NCBI GenBank assembly: GCA_029204225.1
Contig: CM055104.1
Span: forward strand, 26,949,253 to 27,009,252
DNA from: Diphasiastrum complanatum
Lineage: Eukaryota > Streptophyta > Lycopodiopsida > Lycopodiales > Lycopodiaceae
Direction: 5' to 3'
Length of the DNA: 60,000 bases
The first letter of the stretch is position 1, and each line of letters starts with the position of its first letter. Shown piece by piece: positions 42,311-55,376 of this stretch. The notes below the pieces were generated by a model, which saw nothing but the letters and a program-made list of their open reading frames with translations, was not told where the DNA came from and searched no databases. The translations under genes and the position numbers were made by a program.

Positions 42311-43904
42311 ATCCATGAGCTGGATCATCCTTCCTTCTTGTTTCCAAGGGAATATGTGCAAAGCAAGCACTACCAAGTTCACTAAGGTGATCAACCTTAG
42401 GCTTCATCTTGAATAAAACTTCATATGGTGCTATTCCTTCAAGAGCTCCAATACTCCTCAAAGCTTTGATCTTCAATGAGAATTTCTTCTCAACATATGC
42501 TTTGAATAATAAGGAATAATCATACACCATAATACTTGAAGAGAGAAGATATGTGCATCTTGTGTAATCCTCCTCCTTTGAAATATTGGAAATATAAGAA
42601 ACATCAAGAGAGTTTGCACTCTCACTTGGATCAAATTTGTAGATGCCTTCAAATCTTGATCCATATGCAAGGATCTCACCATCCTTCTTAATCACACAAT
42701 TGTCAATATTGAAATTGACATCAAAGCCACTATCAAGAAGTTGGCCAACACTTAAGATGTTCTTTGTAAGCTTTGGGACAAAAAGAACATTGTTGAGAAA
42801 GAGATATTTAGAAGATGCAAGCTTCAAGGGAATAATCCCTACTCCTTCAATATTGCACTCATGCTTACTTGCAAAGTATATGGTCTTCTTGACTCCATCA
42901 TAAGGCATAATAGATGAAAAAAAGTGCTTGGAGCTACACATATGTGAAGATGCTCCACTATCAATATACCATGAGTCATCCTTGTTGAAGGTGGAAGAGG
43001 AGAAGCTTGATGCCATAAGAGAGCCTTCTCCATCACTTGCAATATAGTCTTCTTTCTCATTGGTGATGTTGGCTTGATTGAGTTGATTCTTCTTCTTGAA
43101 GCAATTGGTGGCATAATGGCCTTTCTTGCCACAATAAAAGCACTTGATCATCTTCTTCTTGAGATTTGAATTAGAAGAATGAGAGGTATCCTCCTCCTCT
43201 CCATCTCGGTCTTTAGCTTTGTCATTAGAGAAGTGATGGTGTTGCTTCTTACTCCTCTCTTTGTGCTTGGCAAATAGAACTTTGCCATCATCATGATTGA
43301 GTGATAGCTTGTCCATCCTCAAGAGTTTGTACTCTTGTCTTGATTCTTCATAAATAAGCACACTTTGAAGGGCCTCCAAACTTAGTAGCTCCTCCTTAAT
43401 AGCATAGGATTGGACAAGGTTGTCATATTCATCTCTCAAGCCATTGAGAATGACTTGGACTAGCTCACTTTGATTGATTGAGTCACCAATACATGCAAGC
43501 TCCCTATGAATATCCTTGACTCTTAAAACATAATTAGATGCACTCTCATCACTCTTTTGACTACTTTGGAATATTTGATTTCTAAGAGTGAGGAGCCTAG
43601 AGGTGTTCTTAGCCTCATAAATGGACTTGAGACAATCCCAAGCTTCCTTGGATGTAGAACAATCACCAATCTCCCTCAATATCTCATTAGAGACATTCAT
43701 CTTAATGTAGTGGAGAGCCATCCTAGCTCTCTTCTTGTATTTTTGTACTTCTTGAAGGACTTGAGGCTCCTCCTCAATCCCAAGTACAATGTCCATCACA
43801 TCTTGGAGTATCAAGATGGACTCCATCCTCAACTTCCATATTGAATAATTGAAAGTAGACAATCTCTCACTTGGTTGCAACAAGTATGAACTCATTGAAG
43901 TCAT
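42306..43904 (-). CDS. Element K gag-protease with core-deleted integrase
   Basis: 532 codons, ATG at 43904. Residues 1-200 UBN2-type gag; CCHC knuckle CFYCGKKGHYATNC at 255-268; protease DSGASSHM at 315-322; GRFEGIYKFD-like pre-integrase motif at 415-425. Compared with A, the integrase has lost two segments without disturbing the frame. At about 446/447 the zinc motif and first catalytic Asp are gone. At about 484 the stretch from CDGGGEY to the GKSPFEVLF block, including second Asp and Glu, is gone. The frame then ends after LETRRKDDP by frameshift. Gag and protease could still be made; integrase could not. Confidence 0.88.
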   Translation of the reverse strand: MTSMSSYLLQPSERLSTFNYSIWKLRMESILILQDVMDIVLGIEEEPQVLQEVQKYKKRARMALHYIKMNVSNEILREIGDCSTSKEAWDCLKSIYEAKNTSRLLTLRNQIFQSSQKSDESASNYVLRVKDIHRELACIGDSINQSELVQVILNGLRDEYDNLVQSYAIKEELLSLEALQSVLIYEESRQEYKLLRMDKLSLNHDDGKVLFAKHKERSKKQHHHFSNDKAKDRDGEEEDTSHSSNSNLKKKMIKCFYCGKKGHYATNCFKKKNQLNQANITNEKEDYIASDGEGSLMASSFSSSTFNKDDSWYIDSGASSHMCSSKHFFSSIMPYDGVKKTIYFASKHECNIEGVGIIPLKLASSKYLFLNNVLFVPKLTKNILSVGQLLDSGFDVNFNIDNCVIKKDGEILAYGSRFEGIYKFDPSESANSLDVSYISNISKEEDYTRCTYLLSSSIMVYDYSLLFKAYVEKKFSLKIKALRSIGALEGIAPYEVLFKMKPKVDHLSELGSACFAHIPLETRRKDDPAHGS

Positions 43905-44648
43905 GTAAAGTGGAGATAAATAAAAGTGATGAACAAAAAATGTTGCTTCTCTCTCACTATAGGATCCAATAATGGTGTGCTACCATCTCCTATGCAAGAT
44001 CTTGCAACAAACTGTGAGATGATTCTCACTAGCTATCTCAATCTCTCCAAAACTAGATCTACTTCACATCAAATGGTGGAGTATGGGCAAAGTTAGGATC
44101 AAACACTCTCAGCACGTGTGAAATACACTAAGAAACCAAATTTGACTCAAATACAATGATATTGCATGAAACAAAATGGCTAAGATCTCAAAATAGTGCC
44201 TAGATCACATATAGATGAGATTGGTAAGCATTCAACTGTGATTTTGGATCAAACAAGCAATATTTTGACCAAAACAAATGTGTCCACCCAGGTCTAGGTG
44301 CCCTACCTAACCCTCTTCAAAAGCTTATAACTTTTGATTGGCTCAACCAAATGAAATAAAACTGATTGCATCAGAAACTAGACAAAAATAGCTTCAAAAC
44401 AAGCTATCTAGCAAGATTTTTGGATCAAACATGAAAGAGAACTCCCAAACTGAAATTGGATGTTCCTCACACGTGTCTGAGCACCTGATTCCTTACAGTA
44501 CCAGGTCAGACCCAATCAATGTCCTTTTGATCTCTTTTGATCCAAAATTGAACAAGATAGCTAGGAAAATGGGCCTTGACAATTTCTAGCTCAAGATTGA
44601 TGAATAGTTTTCACTCAAATGGATCAAAATGCATGGTAACCTTAGGTA
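43905..44648 (-). other. Leader of element K
   Basis: 744 bp, no gene, with CACGTGTG-type motifs near 44113 and 44469. Confidence 0.7.
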
Positions 44649-44661
44649 GGCTCTGATACCA
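44649..44661 (-). promoter_or_regulatory. Primer binding site of element K
   Basis: Minus strand TGGTATCAGAGCC adjoining the 5' LTR. Confidence 0.93.
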
Positions 44662-45469
44662 TGTTGAATTTCACACGTGTGGACTATCCACTACATGTAC
44701 TTGTGATCTCCTAAGGTGTGTAGATGCACCAAGATCAAGACTAGATTGAGATTCAAGATCAATCTTGTATCCTATGGCAAAAACACACTACTACATGCAT
44801 TCAATCACTTCCAACTCTCACTCACACATATGGGAAGTGTTCCAAAAGTATTCTAAGTAAAAACAAGATGCTCTCCTCGGGTAGAGAGAGAAAAACCATC
44901 ATGAGCTCTCGGGTAGAGAGAGAAATGACTTTCAAAATCCACTCAATCTCAAAATCAATTAGATCCAAAAGGAGGAGTACAATGATACTAATAGATTCAT
45001 GAGCTACCACTATGCTTAACTATGATTGGATCACACTTTGCCACCTCTTAATCCTATTGGACCATTGATCCATGCATCTCTAAATTCTATTGGACTATAT
45101 TCAAGCACACCTCAATTTTCTATTGGACCTCACAAGGTTCCACCTCTAAATCCTATTGGACCTCTTAAGCTTCATCAAACAAAAGCATGACACTTGTCTA
45201 CACTCTAATTGGCACAAGTTTGGCTCTATTTTGGCTCAATATTGGCATTACAAGTGGAAATGGATAATTTGCCATCTATGCCAAATTTGACCCTATCAAC
45301 ATCCTACACCTAAATGCTTGACTATGAAATTCTATGAGACCCCTATATCAAACATTTTTTATTTACTTTACAATTCTCCACACGTGGGAACATCCTCCAC
45401 ACATGTGAGATTCACTTACAAACTTCTATCATAAAAAATACCAAGCTATATTTTTGCCCATTTCTCACA
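44662..45469 (-). repeat. 5' LTR of element K
   Basis: 808 bp. On the plus strand TGTTGAATTTCACACG to CATTTCTCACA, followed by GATTT. CACACGTGTG at 44672-44681. Confidence 0.92.
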
Positions 45470-45705
45470 GATTTCACAATCGTTTGGATCTTGTATCAAG
45501 AATATTTTCAGGTTCTAAAGGAATCCTCTCAGAAAAGTCCTCAAATGAATCTAGATTAGTACCAGAACCAACATGATCTCCCTCTTGTAAACTCATCTTC
45601 AGACGACTTACATGAAACACAGGATGAGCCTTGGTTCCCTTTGGTAACTCTAATCAATAAGCTAAAGATCCAATCCTCAAATCAGTCATAGAATCGCCAT
45701 GCAAT
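45470..45705 (-). pseudogene. Gypsy element P integrase tail (continuation)
   Basis: Minus strand: DLRIGSLAY-LELPKGTKAHPVFHVSRLK, then ERIPLEPENILDTR, which is the region just before the chromodomain in plant gypsy integrase. Joined to 40403 it makes a continuous tail, with K as the interruption. Upstream sequence is lost beyond about 45705. Confidence 0.85.
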
Positions 45706-47384
45706 CAATTTTCACAAACACAATATACTAAAGTAGGAAAAAAGACAAACATGCATTAGAACAATTTGTTTTTTGGCAACTTCTACACACAAAATAGCCA
45801 AAACTTCAGACGGGGTTAACTTGAGCTACAATACAAAGGGAGGGCATGTTTCCTAGATGACTACCACATCACTCCACCAACTCAGCTTCACACGTGCAAG
45901 TTTGAAGTGACAGAGAATCAACTAGGAGGGCGCACTTTTCTAGAGAGGATTTCTTTCAAATGCATGCCAGCCTTCGCATGCCCTCAGAGAGACATCATAC
46001 ACATCCTAAAACAATCCTTTGGAGGTTCATAAAGCATTCATATAGGCCCTGAAACTCACTATGGAAATGAAAATAAGTTTTCAAGAGGGCGCACTACCAC
46101 CAATCTTCAACAAAAGCGGAGCACAAGCCTCTGGCAAAAAAAAAAAAATTCAGAGATTTATGGGTTGATCAGAAGGCCAAAAGGATACCCAAAGGACCAG
46201 ATAATTTTCATAGGTGATCCCTTTATAGTTTTAGAGTATAAAATCCCCAAAAATGGTGAACATCATCAATTTTTAGCTTGTTTTTGGCCTTGCATGTCTC
46301 TACAGTTCGTTTTTTGTATTGGTACTGATCAGACAAATTCAAATGATGTTTAGAAACATGCATGCAAACTTTCTAAGCATTCCATCCACTATAGGCATGT
46401 AAAAGTAGTTAAATCCTTCAAAAAACATGGTTTTTTGACAATTTTCTAGGCTTTTCACCATGTTCTGACACATAAAACCCTCATGAAACCACTCACTGAT
46501 CATTAGCAACTCAAAATGACCTATAAGAGCCTTCAATTGTTCTAATTTTGCTAGTTTATATAGCTCTTACTACTCTCGTTTAGCCAAAAACCCTAAAAAA
46601 ATCAAGCAATTTTTGACTAAAACATAGCCTAGAATAATAAGACTTGCAAACTTCCAACATGTAATCATTAATTTAGCAATTAATGAAACTCTTGTTAAAG
46701 GTACACTTGCTAGAAATTAAGACCTACAACAAGCTATGAGAAATACAAGCAAATTTTGAAAACTGTAGTAAACTGGCTAAAATCTCTTGGGATTTAAAAG
46801 CAATTTGCGTCGTACCAATGAGAGAAACGAGCAAAATTCTCGGTGCATGCAACTACATATATCATATTCAGACCAAATTCGAACGAAGTAAAATCCATCT
46901 TATTTGATTACAACTTTGAAGTCACTAGATCAAAAGACTCGATTCCATAGCCATGCACGAATTTACTGAGTTATAGATTTAGAATTTATGTGCGGAAGTG
47001 TAAAACATCTAGATGATTAGAACAATGAACTCGACTTATGCGATCAGTATTATGAATAGTTTAATCTACAAAAAATTTATCTGCAAGATTAAACCTACTT
47101 GAACATGAACGGAATAAACATTCAATCAGAACATACACGACTCAAATTATTGAACAAATATTGTTAGTCGCAAATGATAACATTCTGAATGCAGACAGAG
47201 TCGCGTTCTTTCTAAGACAATACTATGTAGTAACAAAGAGAAATAATAGAACCATTGCAATCTAGATAATCAATCACTGATTCAATGATTAATCCTACAA
47301 CTGATAAGTTGATGGGTATTTCTACAAATGGCTAGCTAATTAAAATCTGTACATTGCAAATTAGATTGATCCACTATGTGCTGC
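45706..47384. other. No gene recognised
   Basis: About 1.7 kb of AT-rich DNA with AGGGCGCAC-type motifs near 45928 and 46088, a short A tract at 46138-46148, and no coding homology, LTR ends or long repeats that I can support. Confidence 0.35.
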
Positions 47385-47790
47385 TGTTGTGGGTATTTCC
47401 TATACATAAATAAATAAGTGGGTCCCACCACTTAAAGTACTGTTGGCCAAGCCTTACCTTGTGGGCCCCGCCACAGTACATTGTACAGTTAGAATAATAA
47501 AGTGTGAGGGCACCGGCGTCCTGCGTGTGTAAGCCCAACCCAATGAGCACGCAAAATGGTTAGGTAGAACTTGAATAAAAGACTTGGGGCCTTAGTTAGA
47601 ATAAATTCATTAAAAAGCCCAAATTCAAGTTCATAAGGTTCTAAGTTCAAAGGAAATCTCTGAAACTCACATGAATCATGTGAGTTTGGCCCTTTTCCTA
47701 ATGAACCATTAGATTGAAGTTCAATTAGTTTGAAGGGCTAGGATGCCATTGTAAATAGGCCAATGAGAGCCAAGATGTCCCTCCCTCAAC

Positions 47791-47799
47791 TATATAAGG
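47791..47799 (+). promoter_or_regulatory. TATA box of LTR M
   Basis: CTATATAAGGAGG, in a suitable position upstream of the CT-rich R region. Confidence 0.65.
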
Positions 47800-47849
47800 A
47801 GGCCATTTTCCATTGTACACATCTTCTATTCTTCTTAATAAAGCTCTCT

Positions 47850-47981
<132 letters not shown>

Positions 47982-48285
47982 ATTGGGATAGAATAGCTTT
48001 GCGTAGGCGCTCGAGCCCCCAAGGCCTTTCTCAACTTAGGCTCTCTCTCCCTCTCTCTCTCCAAGGGTGAATGGTGCATAGCTATGGGTAGGCGCTTGAG
48101 CCCCCATAGCCCCAACCATCCTTGGGAAACTCTCTACTCTCTCTCTCTTCTCTCTCTCTCTCTCTTCTCTGCTCTCTCTACCTCTCTCTATCTCCTTTCT
48201 CTATCTCCCTTCTCTCTCTCTTGCTATGCAGGTGTGCACGGGCGGCTCCCAGTGAACGGACCCCTATACTACAACCGACTACAAT

Positions 48286-48303
48286 TGGTGCCGTTGCCGG
48301 GGA
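48286..48303 (+). promoter_or_regulatory. Primer binding site of gypsy element M
   Basis: TGGTGCCGTTGCCGGGGA, one substitution from the TGGCGCCGTTGCCGGGGA primer site typical of plant Athila/Tat-type gypsy elements. Confidence 0.85.
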
Positions 48304-49669
48304 GCACCAACATTGCTCACCGCATAGCTGCCTTTCAAAGTCTCTATCTCTTCACTCCTCTCTCCACTCTTTTCTGCTTCCTCCCCCTCACCTCCTCTTT
48401 TTCTCATTCTCTGGAATCTTCCATTTCCATTACAAAAATCCCAAGCCCTCAAGGGATTAGTTTTGTTTTTTAAGTAATACTTTTTTTTTGTAGGCCATAT
48501 ATTGTGTAGTTAATTTCTGATTAAGGTTTTTTCCAAATTGCCCACTATTATGACTTTAGTTCACTTTTTTCAAGCTTTTCCCCCTCCTCCCTTTTTTCAA
48601 AGTACTCTTTTCTGTTTTCTAATCATTTTATTTTTTTAAGTTTCCCCTCCCTTCTCATAAGTTACCTAAGTATTTTTTAAGCTTTTCTTTTTCCCGATTC
48701 TTTAACTCTCTTTTACGTTTCTTTCTCAAAGAAGTTTTTTTTCACTTCGAGTCTCCTCACGTCCTATCGGTTACTTTTTATTTTTTACGGCATCGTTAAA
48801 AAAAAAAAAAAACAACAAACAACAAACATTTGTAAAGGCCTCTGAAGTTCCATCTTAGTCTCACTAAGACTAGGACACAGAGAAATCTGCAAGGGTTTGT
48901 TGTAAACAAAAAAACAAAAAAAAAAACAAAAACAACAAACAACAAACTTTTGTAAAGGCCTCTGAAGTTCCATCTTAGTCTCACTAAGACCAGGACATAG
49001 AGAAATCTGTAAGGGTTTGATGTCAACAAAAAAAAAAAAAAACAACAACAACAAACTTTTGTAGAGGTCTCTGAAGTTCCATCTCGTTGAGACCAGGACA
49101 CAGAGAAATCTGCAAGGGTTTATTTTTCTATGAAAAATAAAAATACGAATCGGGCCATTAGCCTCGTTGGGAAGCGACCCTATCTTAGATAGCTCCTCCC
49201 ACAACTGTCGAAGGCCCTTTTCTATAAAAAAATATTATAATAATTTTAGCCCAAGCCTCTTTGGTGAGTGACTTTAGATCTTTGATAAACTCCTCCCAAG
49301 ACCGCCAAGGCTAAAGCGAGTTATAGTTGGTATTGAAAAATCCTTCTATAAACTTGCGGAGAAGTGTCGAAAAGTAGGCTTTTGAAGCAAAACTAACCCT
49401 TTGCCAAAAAACCTACATAAGTACTTTTCCAATTATCATCCCTCATCATAAGACTTTCGCTGGAAGGGCATAATTGAATTTATTTATAAAATCTACCCTT
49501 GCCCAAACCATGAATGTTCTAGACAAAGGAATATTTCTGCTTTTCTTTTCCTCTTCCATCTCCTCATCATCAATTCTCTCATACACATTTCAAAAACTGC
49601 ATTCCCCAATCTCTCTCTCGTACATCACTACACCACTCCATATCATCTTCATCTTGCACACAACAGGCC
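48304..49669 (+). other. Leader of element M
   Basis: Pyrimidine-rich to about 48780, then a tandem triplication, then a stretch to 49669 without a convincing gene. AGCGACCCTATCTTAGATAGCTCCTCCCA and GAGTGACTTTAGATCTTTGATAAACTCCTCCCA-type pieces near 49172 and 49265 are related to each other. Confidence 0.5.
48798..49128 (+). repeat. Triple tandem repeat, about 110-120 bp period
   Basis: Three units, each an A-rich CAACAAAC lead followed by TGTAAAGGCCTCTGAAGTTC, a CTTAGTCTCACTAAG hairpin and GACACAGAGAAATCTGCAAG (starts near 48798, 48908, 49027). Confidence 0.9.
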
Positions 49670-50545
49670 ATGGCAATGTATGAGCAGCTTGCCCAAATCT
49701 TGATGCTTTCCGGAGAAACTCTCAAGGGCTACACTGCACGATGTGCCAAGATGGCGGGAGATTGGAATTCATGTCTTCCTAGTCAGCACAAAATGGCATT
49801 TTTCTATGCCGGATTACCGCACGAGATCAAGATTGGTATGTCACCCTTTATAACATATACCAGTCCAAACGAACTTTGTAAGACAGCCGCTATTGCAAAA
49901 GCACAGATCTTGCACACACCATCACAGCCCATATTCAACATTCAAACAATCAGGGATGATAGAGCATCTAATCTACAAGATGCCACAGACAACACTAGCC
50001 AAAGTACTAGCAACACAGACGATCAGATGCAAGTTGTCAGTGACACAAATGAGATGTGCAGTCAATCTGATTACCTCCCAGAACCACAAATTGTCAGTCG
50101 GAAGATCCGACCACTAGACTAGTGCCATTATTGTTTTGGAAAACATCCAACACCTCAATGTCCACTTCGGAATCCGAGATTACGAAATCAATCCAATAAG
50201 GGAATTCTGGAGATTGGAAATCAATCAACAAAATCCTCACCTATGCCATCTAGCTTGCCATCAGATCGCTCCTCCAAAGAAAATGGATCGGTCTCAGGAC
50301 TTTCAGAATCTTCTCTAGTGGCTAGGCAAGGTTCGGTGGAAGTATTGGTTATATCAGCGAGCGGACCATCCCAGGCAGGGGAAGTTCAAACTAGCTCACC
50401 ACTATATTACGTGGAAGGGATCAAAGAAGACCTGATACTGGTGTACGCGCATCAATTGAGAGGTGACAAAATCTTACACATGGTACAATGTTTCGGATGT
50501 GGAGGTAAACATCGTAGATCAGAATGTCCACACGAAATTTTTGTC
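49670..50545 (+). pseudogene. Gypsy gag remnant of element M
   Basis: Frame from ATG 49670 (150 codons) contains a retrotransposon gag segment (ARCAKMAGDWNSCLPSQHKM, FFYAGLPHEIKIGM) and ends at TAG 50120-50122. The same frame continues after the stop with CHYCFGKHPTPQCPL, a CCHC-like knuckle. Further on, in another frame, CFGCGGKHRRSECPH is a second knuckle at about 50490-50535. The gag N-terminus and everything after it are missing, and the sequence then meets the truncated 3' LTR. It looks related in style to the gypsy gag at 18484. Confidence 0.7.
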
Positions 50546-50551
50546 CTCCTT

Positions 50552-50771
50552 TTATCTCTCTCTCTCTCCAAGGGTGAATGGTGCATAGCTATGGGTAGGT
50601 GCTCGAGCCCCCATAGCCCCAACCATCCTTGGGGAACTCTCTACTCTCTCTCTTCTCTCCTCTCTCTACCTCTCTCTATCTCCTTTCTCTATCTCCCTTC
50701 TCTCTCTCTTTCTATGCAGGTGTGCACGGGCGGCTCTCTGTGAACGGAGCCCTATACTACAACCGACTACA
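50552..50771 (+). repeat. Truncated 3' LTR of element M
   Basis: Matches 48052-48283, from TCTCTCCAAGGGTGAATGG to CGACTACA. U3 and R are absent. Confidence 0.85.
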
Positions 50772-51229
50772 GATGTTGTTAGTCGCTTTCAGACAATATA
50801 TGAGTCCATTGGAGATCCTGTCCAATCGTGATGATGGTGCAGTTGAGCCATCTTTTGATCGACTTGAGAGTGATAGATGACCAGCTATGAGCTCAAAACA
50901 GCTATGAGCCCGAAACAGACAAGGTTGTCAAATAGTCGTCATGGCCAAATAGAAAATGTTCAAAGTGGTAGGTAGTTGATGTGACAGAATGGCTGAGTGG
51001 TTGAAAGTCAAAGTTGACGAAATGTTTGATATGGTGAATGCCAAATAGCTGAGGTGGTCGAACATTTTCGTGTCCTCGGGACTCTATCACAAATTTTTTT
51101 GTATTTCTGCAGACTGTTAGAAAACATGTGTATTTCTGCAGAGTGTGCACCTATACAAATATTTATAGCAGTTAGTGAATTTATCTTGATTGGAATAAAG
51201 ATAGGGATGGAGAGGATAGAAATCCAACA
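50772..51229 (-). mobile_element. Copia LTR (element Q, minus), left limit uncertain
   Basis: Minus strand starts TGTTGGATTTCTATCC at 51229, next to a GGGGGG purine tract, and contains CTATAAATA at about 51166. The left end is not defined; part of this interval may belong to flanking DNA. Confidence 0.5.
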
Positions 51230-51500
51230 GCCCCCCTTAATCTGAATTCTTGAATGCCTTGATTTTCAAATTCAAGAGAGCACAAAAATTCTTGTGTGCT
51301 TTCTGATTTAATCCCTTCGTGGATATGTCAGCTGCCATGTATTGGATTCTGCAAAATTTTAGACTTACCTCCTTGTTGAGTATCTTGCTCCTGATGTAGT
51401 GATATTCGATTTCGATGTGCTTGCTCCTAGAATGAAATCTAGGAGTGATCGATAATGTGATAGCACTCTAATTGTCACATTGTATCATTGTTGGAGCAGA
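51230..51500 (-). pseudogene. Ty1/copia RNase H tail (element Q)
   Basis: Minus strand: CDN-SAI, RSKHIEIEYHYIRSKI, then AADISTKGL, the C-terminal RNase H block of copia pol, then stop and an AAGGGGGG purine tract. It is a different lineage from A/K (ISTKGL rather than LTKPLSK). Confidence 0.8.
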
Positions 51501-51758
51501 CTGTCTAAGACCAATATCAAACAATAAGTTTCTCAACCAACACAAGAACACATGACGCAAATATCTACGCACAATACAAAGGAGGTGGCACGGTCAAATC
51601 TAGGAGTGATCGATAATGCGATAGCACTCTAATTGTCACATTGTATCATTGTTGGATTAGACTGCTAAGACCAATATCAAACAATAAGTTTCTCAACCAA
51701 CACAAGAAGACATGAAGCATATATCCACGCACAATACAAAGGAGGTGGCGCGGCCAAA
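51438..51758 (-). repeat. Tandem duplication of about 161 bp
   Basis: 51438-51598 and 51599-51758 are near-identical (TCTAGGAGTGATCGATAAT start, GGAGGTGGC-CGG-CAAA end), differing at roughly ten sites. The junction lies within the copia Q pol tail. Confidence 0.92.
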
Positions 51759-51884
51759 AAAAAATTCGTGTGGATATAGGCATGGATATACGCATGGATA
51801 CGGTTGCGTGGATTATCCAGGCATGGATGTTCCATGCAAGTGTCATTTCCGGCAACAAATCGGTCGGAGGTCGGCGTAGATGAC
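51759..51884. other. Short direct repeats, no gene
   Basis: GTGGATATAGGCATGGATAT-type units recur between 51770 and 51835. Confidence 0.4.
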
Positions 51885-53366
51885 CACCATTTACGACAGT
51901 GTCTAGGAGTTCCCGTCAAGTGTTTGCACCTGGACTGCACCATTAGAAAAGATTTTATTAATAACATACGGCCCCTCACTTCTGAATTTCAATTTGTCGG
52001 GGTGCTTCTTTGATGTATAAAGAAGCACCTAGTCACCTAAGTGTAGATCTTTATTGCGTAGGTGACGGTCATGCCAGGCCTTTTGGCATCGTTTGTTAAC
52101 TAGTTGTGCATGGTAAGATATTAGTCTCGTCTCGCATAACTGGGCTAATGTAAATAGCCTAGTTTTGACTTGTTGTTCGATTGTGGTTTTTTCACAGAAA
52201 TCTGTTGAAAAAGCTTTCATGACTCGTAATGATGGGACTAAGAATTTTACTGGCATTACCGCCTTTTGACCATATACTAAGTGAAAAGGGGTAACCCACC
52301 CAATGGCTTTTTTCGGGGTGGTGCGGTAAGCCCAGATAGCTGAAAAAAGTTTTGTTTCCCAATCAGAACGACTGGTTTCAACTATCTTGGTCAAAATTTT
52401 ACATATTGTCTTGTTAGTTGATTCAGCCTAGCCATTACATCTAGGGTAGTATGGTGTACTTTTTTTGTGAACGAAAAGGTAATGTAGGAGAAAGGACAGC
52501 ATTTAAAAAATGCATGCCATGATCACTAACTAGCTCAATGGGATAGCCAAAACGTGTAACAATGTTTTCGTAAAGAAAATGCGTGACTGTTTTTGCGTTG
52601 GCGTCCTTCATTGCTCGAGCCTCCACCCATTTAGTGGCGTAATCTGTGTCTATGAGGATGTAACGAGCTTGGGTATGTTTTGCTGCTGGGCTGATTGGTC
52701 CAAAAGTCAATTCCCCACTTATGGAAGGCTTCACCTTCTATAATGGGAGTCAATGGCATGATGTTTGCTTTGGTGTTTTTCTTGGCTCGTTGACAGACAT
52801 CACACGCTTTAATGATAGCAAACATGTCCTTAAACAAAGATGGCCACCACAGTTTTGCTCAAAGGATAATCTTCGCTGTGGCTTCAGCAGAAAAGTGGCC
52901 ACCTCCAATGCCCTCATGAGCCTGAGACATGATAGGTCGTATCTCAGATTCATAAGCACATCGACGAATGATACCATCAATGCCCCTTTTGTAAAGTTGT
53001 CTCGCAATTAACTGAAAGAGCACTGCTTTTAGCAAAATTTTTCTTTTTGCCGCCGTACTCAGGCCTTCTTTGAGTTTGCCTGTTGTGAGGAACTGAGTGA
53101 TCTCCTCAACCCATAAGGGTGTAGCATTGATCTGAAAAAGGCATGCATTAGGGAGAACATCGTTGACTAGTGCAGTTGCTTTTTCAATACTTGGTAGTCT
53201 GGATTAAAGGTGGTCCACCATGAAATGTTGGGTCCCTTTCCGAACGACTACGCGAAAATTAAATTTCTCTAAAATCAACAACCATCGAGCTATGCGTCCC
53301 GTTTTACAAGATTTATTAACGATATATAGAAGGGCTTGATGGTCTGTGTAGAATGCAAAAGTCTGG
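51885..53366 (-). pseudogene. Ty3/gypsy RNase H end and integrase (element N)
   Basis: Read leftward from 53366: RNase H end ([32 protein letters not shown]), then the integrase zinc domain (AHEGIGGGHF, CDVCQRAKK at about 52800). The core follows, with GIDFW and LIDTDYATKWVEARA (first Asp) and ELVSDHGMHF (second Asp, about 52530). After a frame change comes IWAYRTTPKKAIGWVTPFHLVYGQ, and last the SH3-like LLYTSKKHPDKLKFRSEGPY and VQTLDG tail (about 51910-52020). Frames break near 52735, 52440 and 52030. No LTRs attached. Confidence 0.9.
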
Positions 53367-53367
53367 C

Positions 53368-53970
<603 letters not shown>

Positions 53971-53971
53971 A

Positions 53972-55376
<1,405 letters not shown>

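Larger units (their letters stand above)
40404..45469 (-). mobile_element. Non-autonomous Ty1/copia element K
   Basis: 5066 bp on the minus strand: 5' LTR 44662-45469, primer site, leader, gag-protease frame, vestigial integrase, drifted pol module, short purine tract, and 3' LTR 40404-41223. GATTT on both sides. LTRs differ by a 12-bp indel and few substitutions. Inserted into the integrase end of gypsy element P. The LTR is related to that of D. No functional integrase or RT is encoded. Confidence 0.93.

Noticed and set aside
48785-49204. Minus-strand Phe/Cys-rich frames of 101 and 139 codons with internal repeats
   Set aside because: They mirror the triplicated A-rich leader repeat of element M.
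49474-49683. 69-codon frame upstream of gag M
   Set aside because: Low-complexity leader DNA; overlaps the gag start in another frame.
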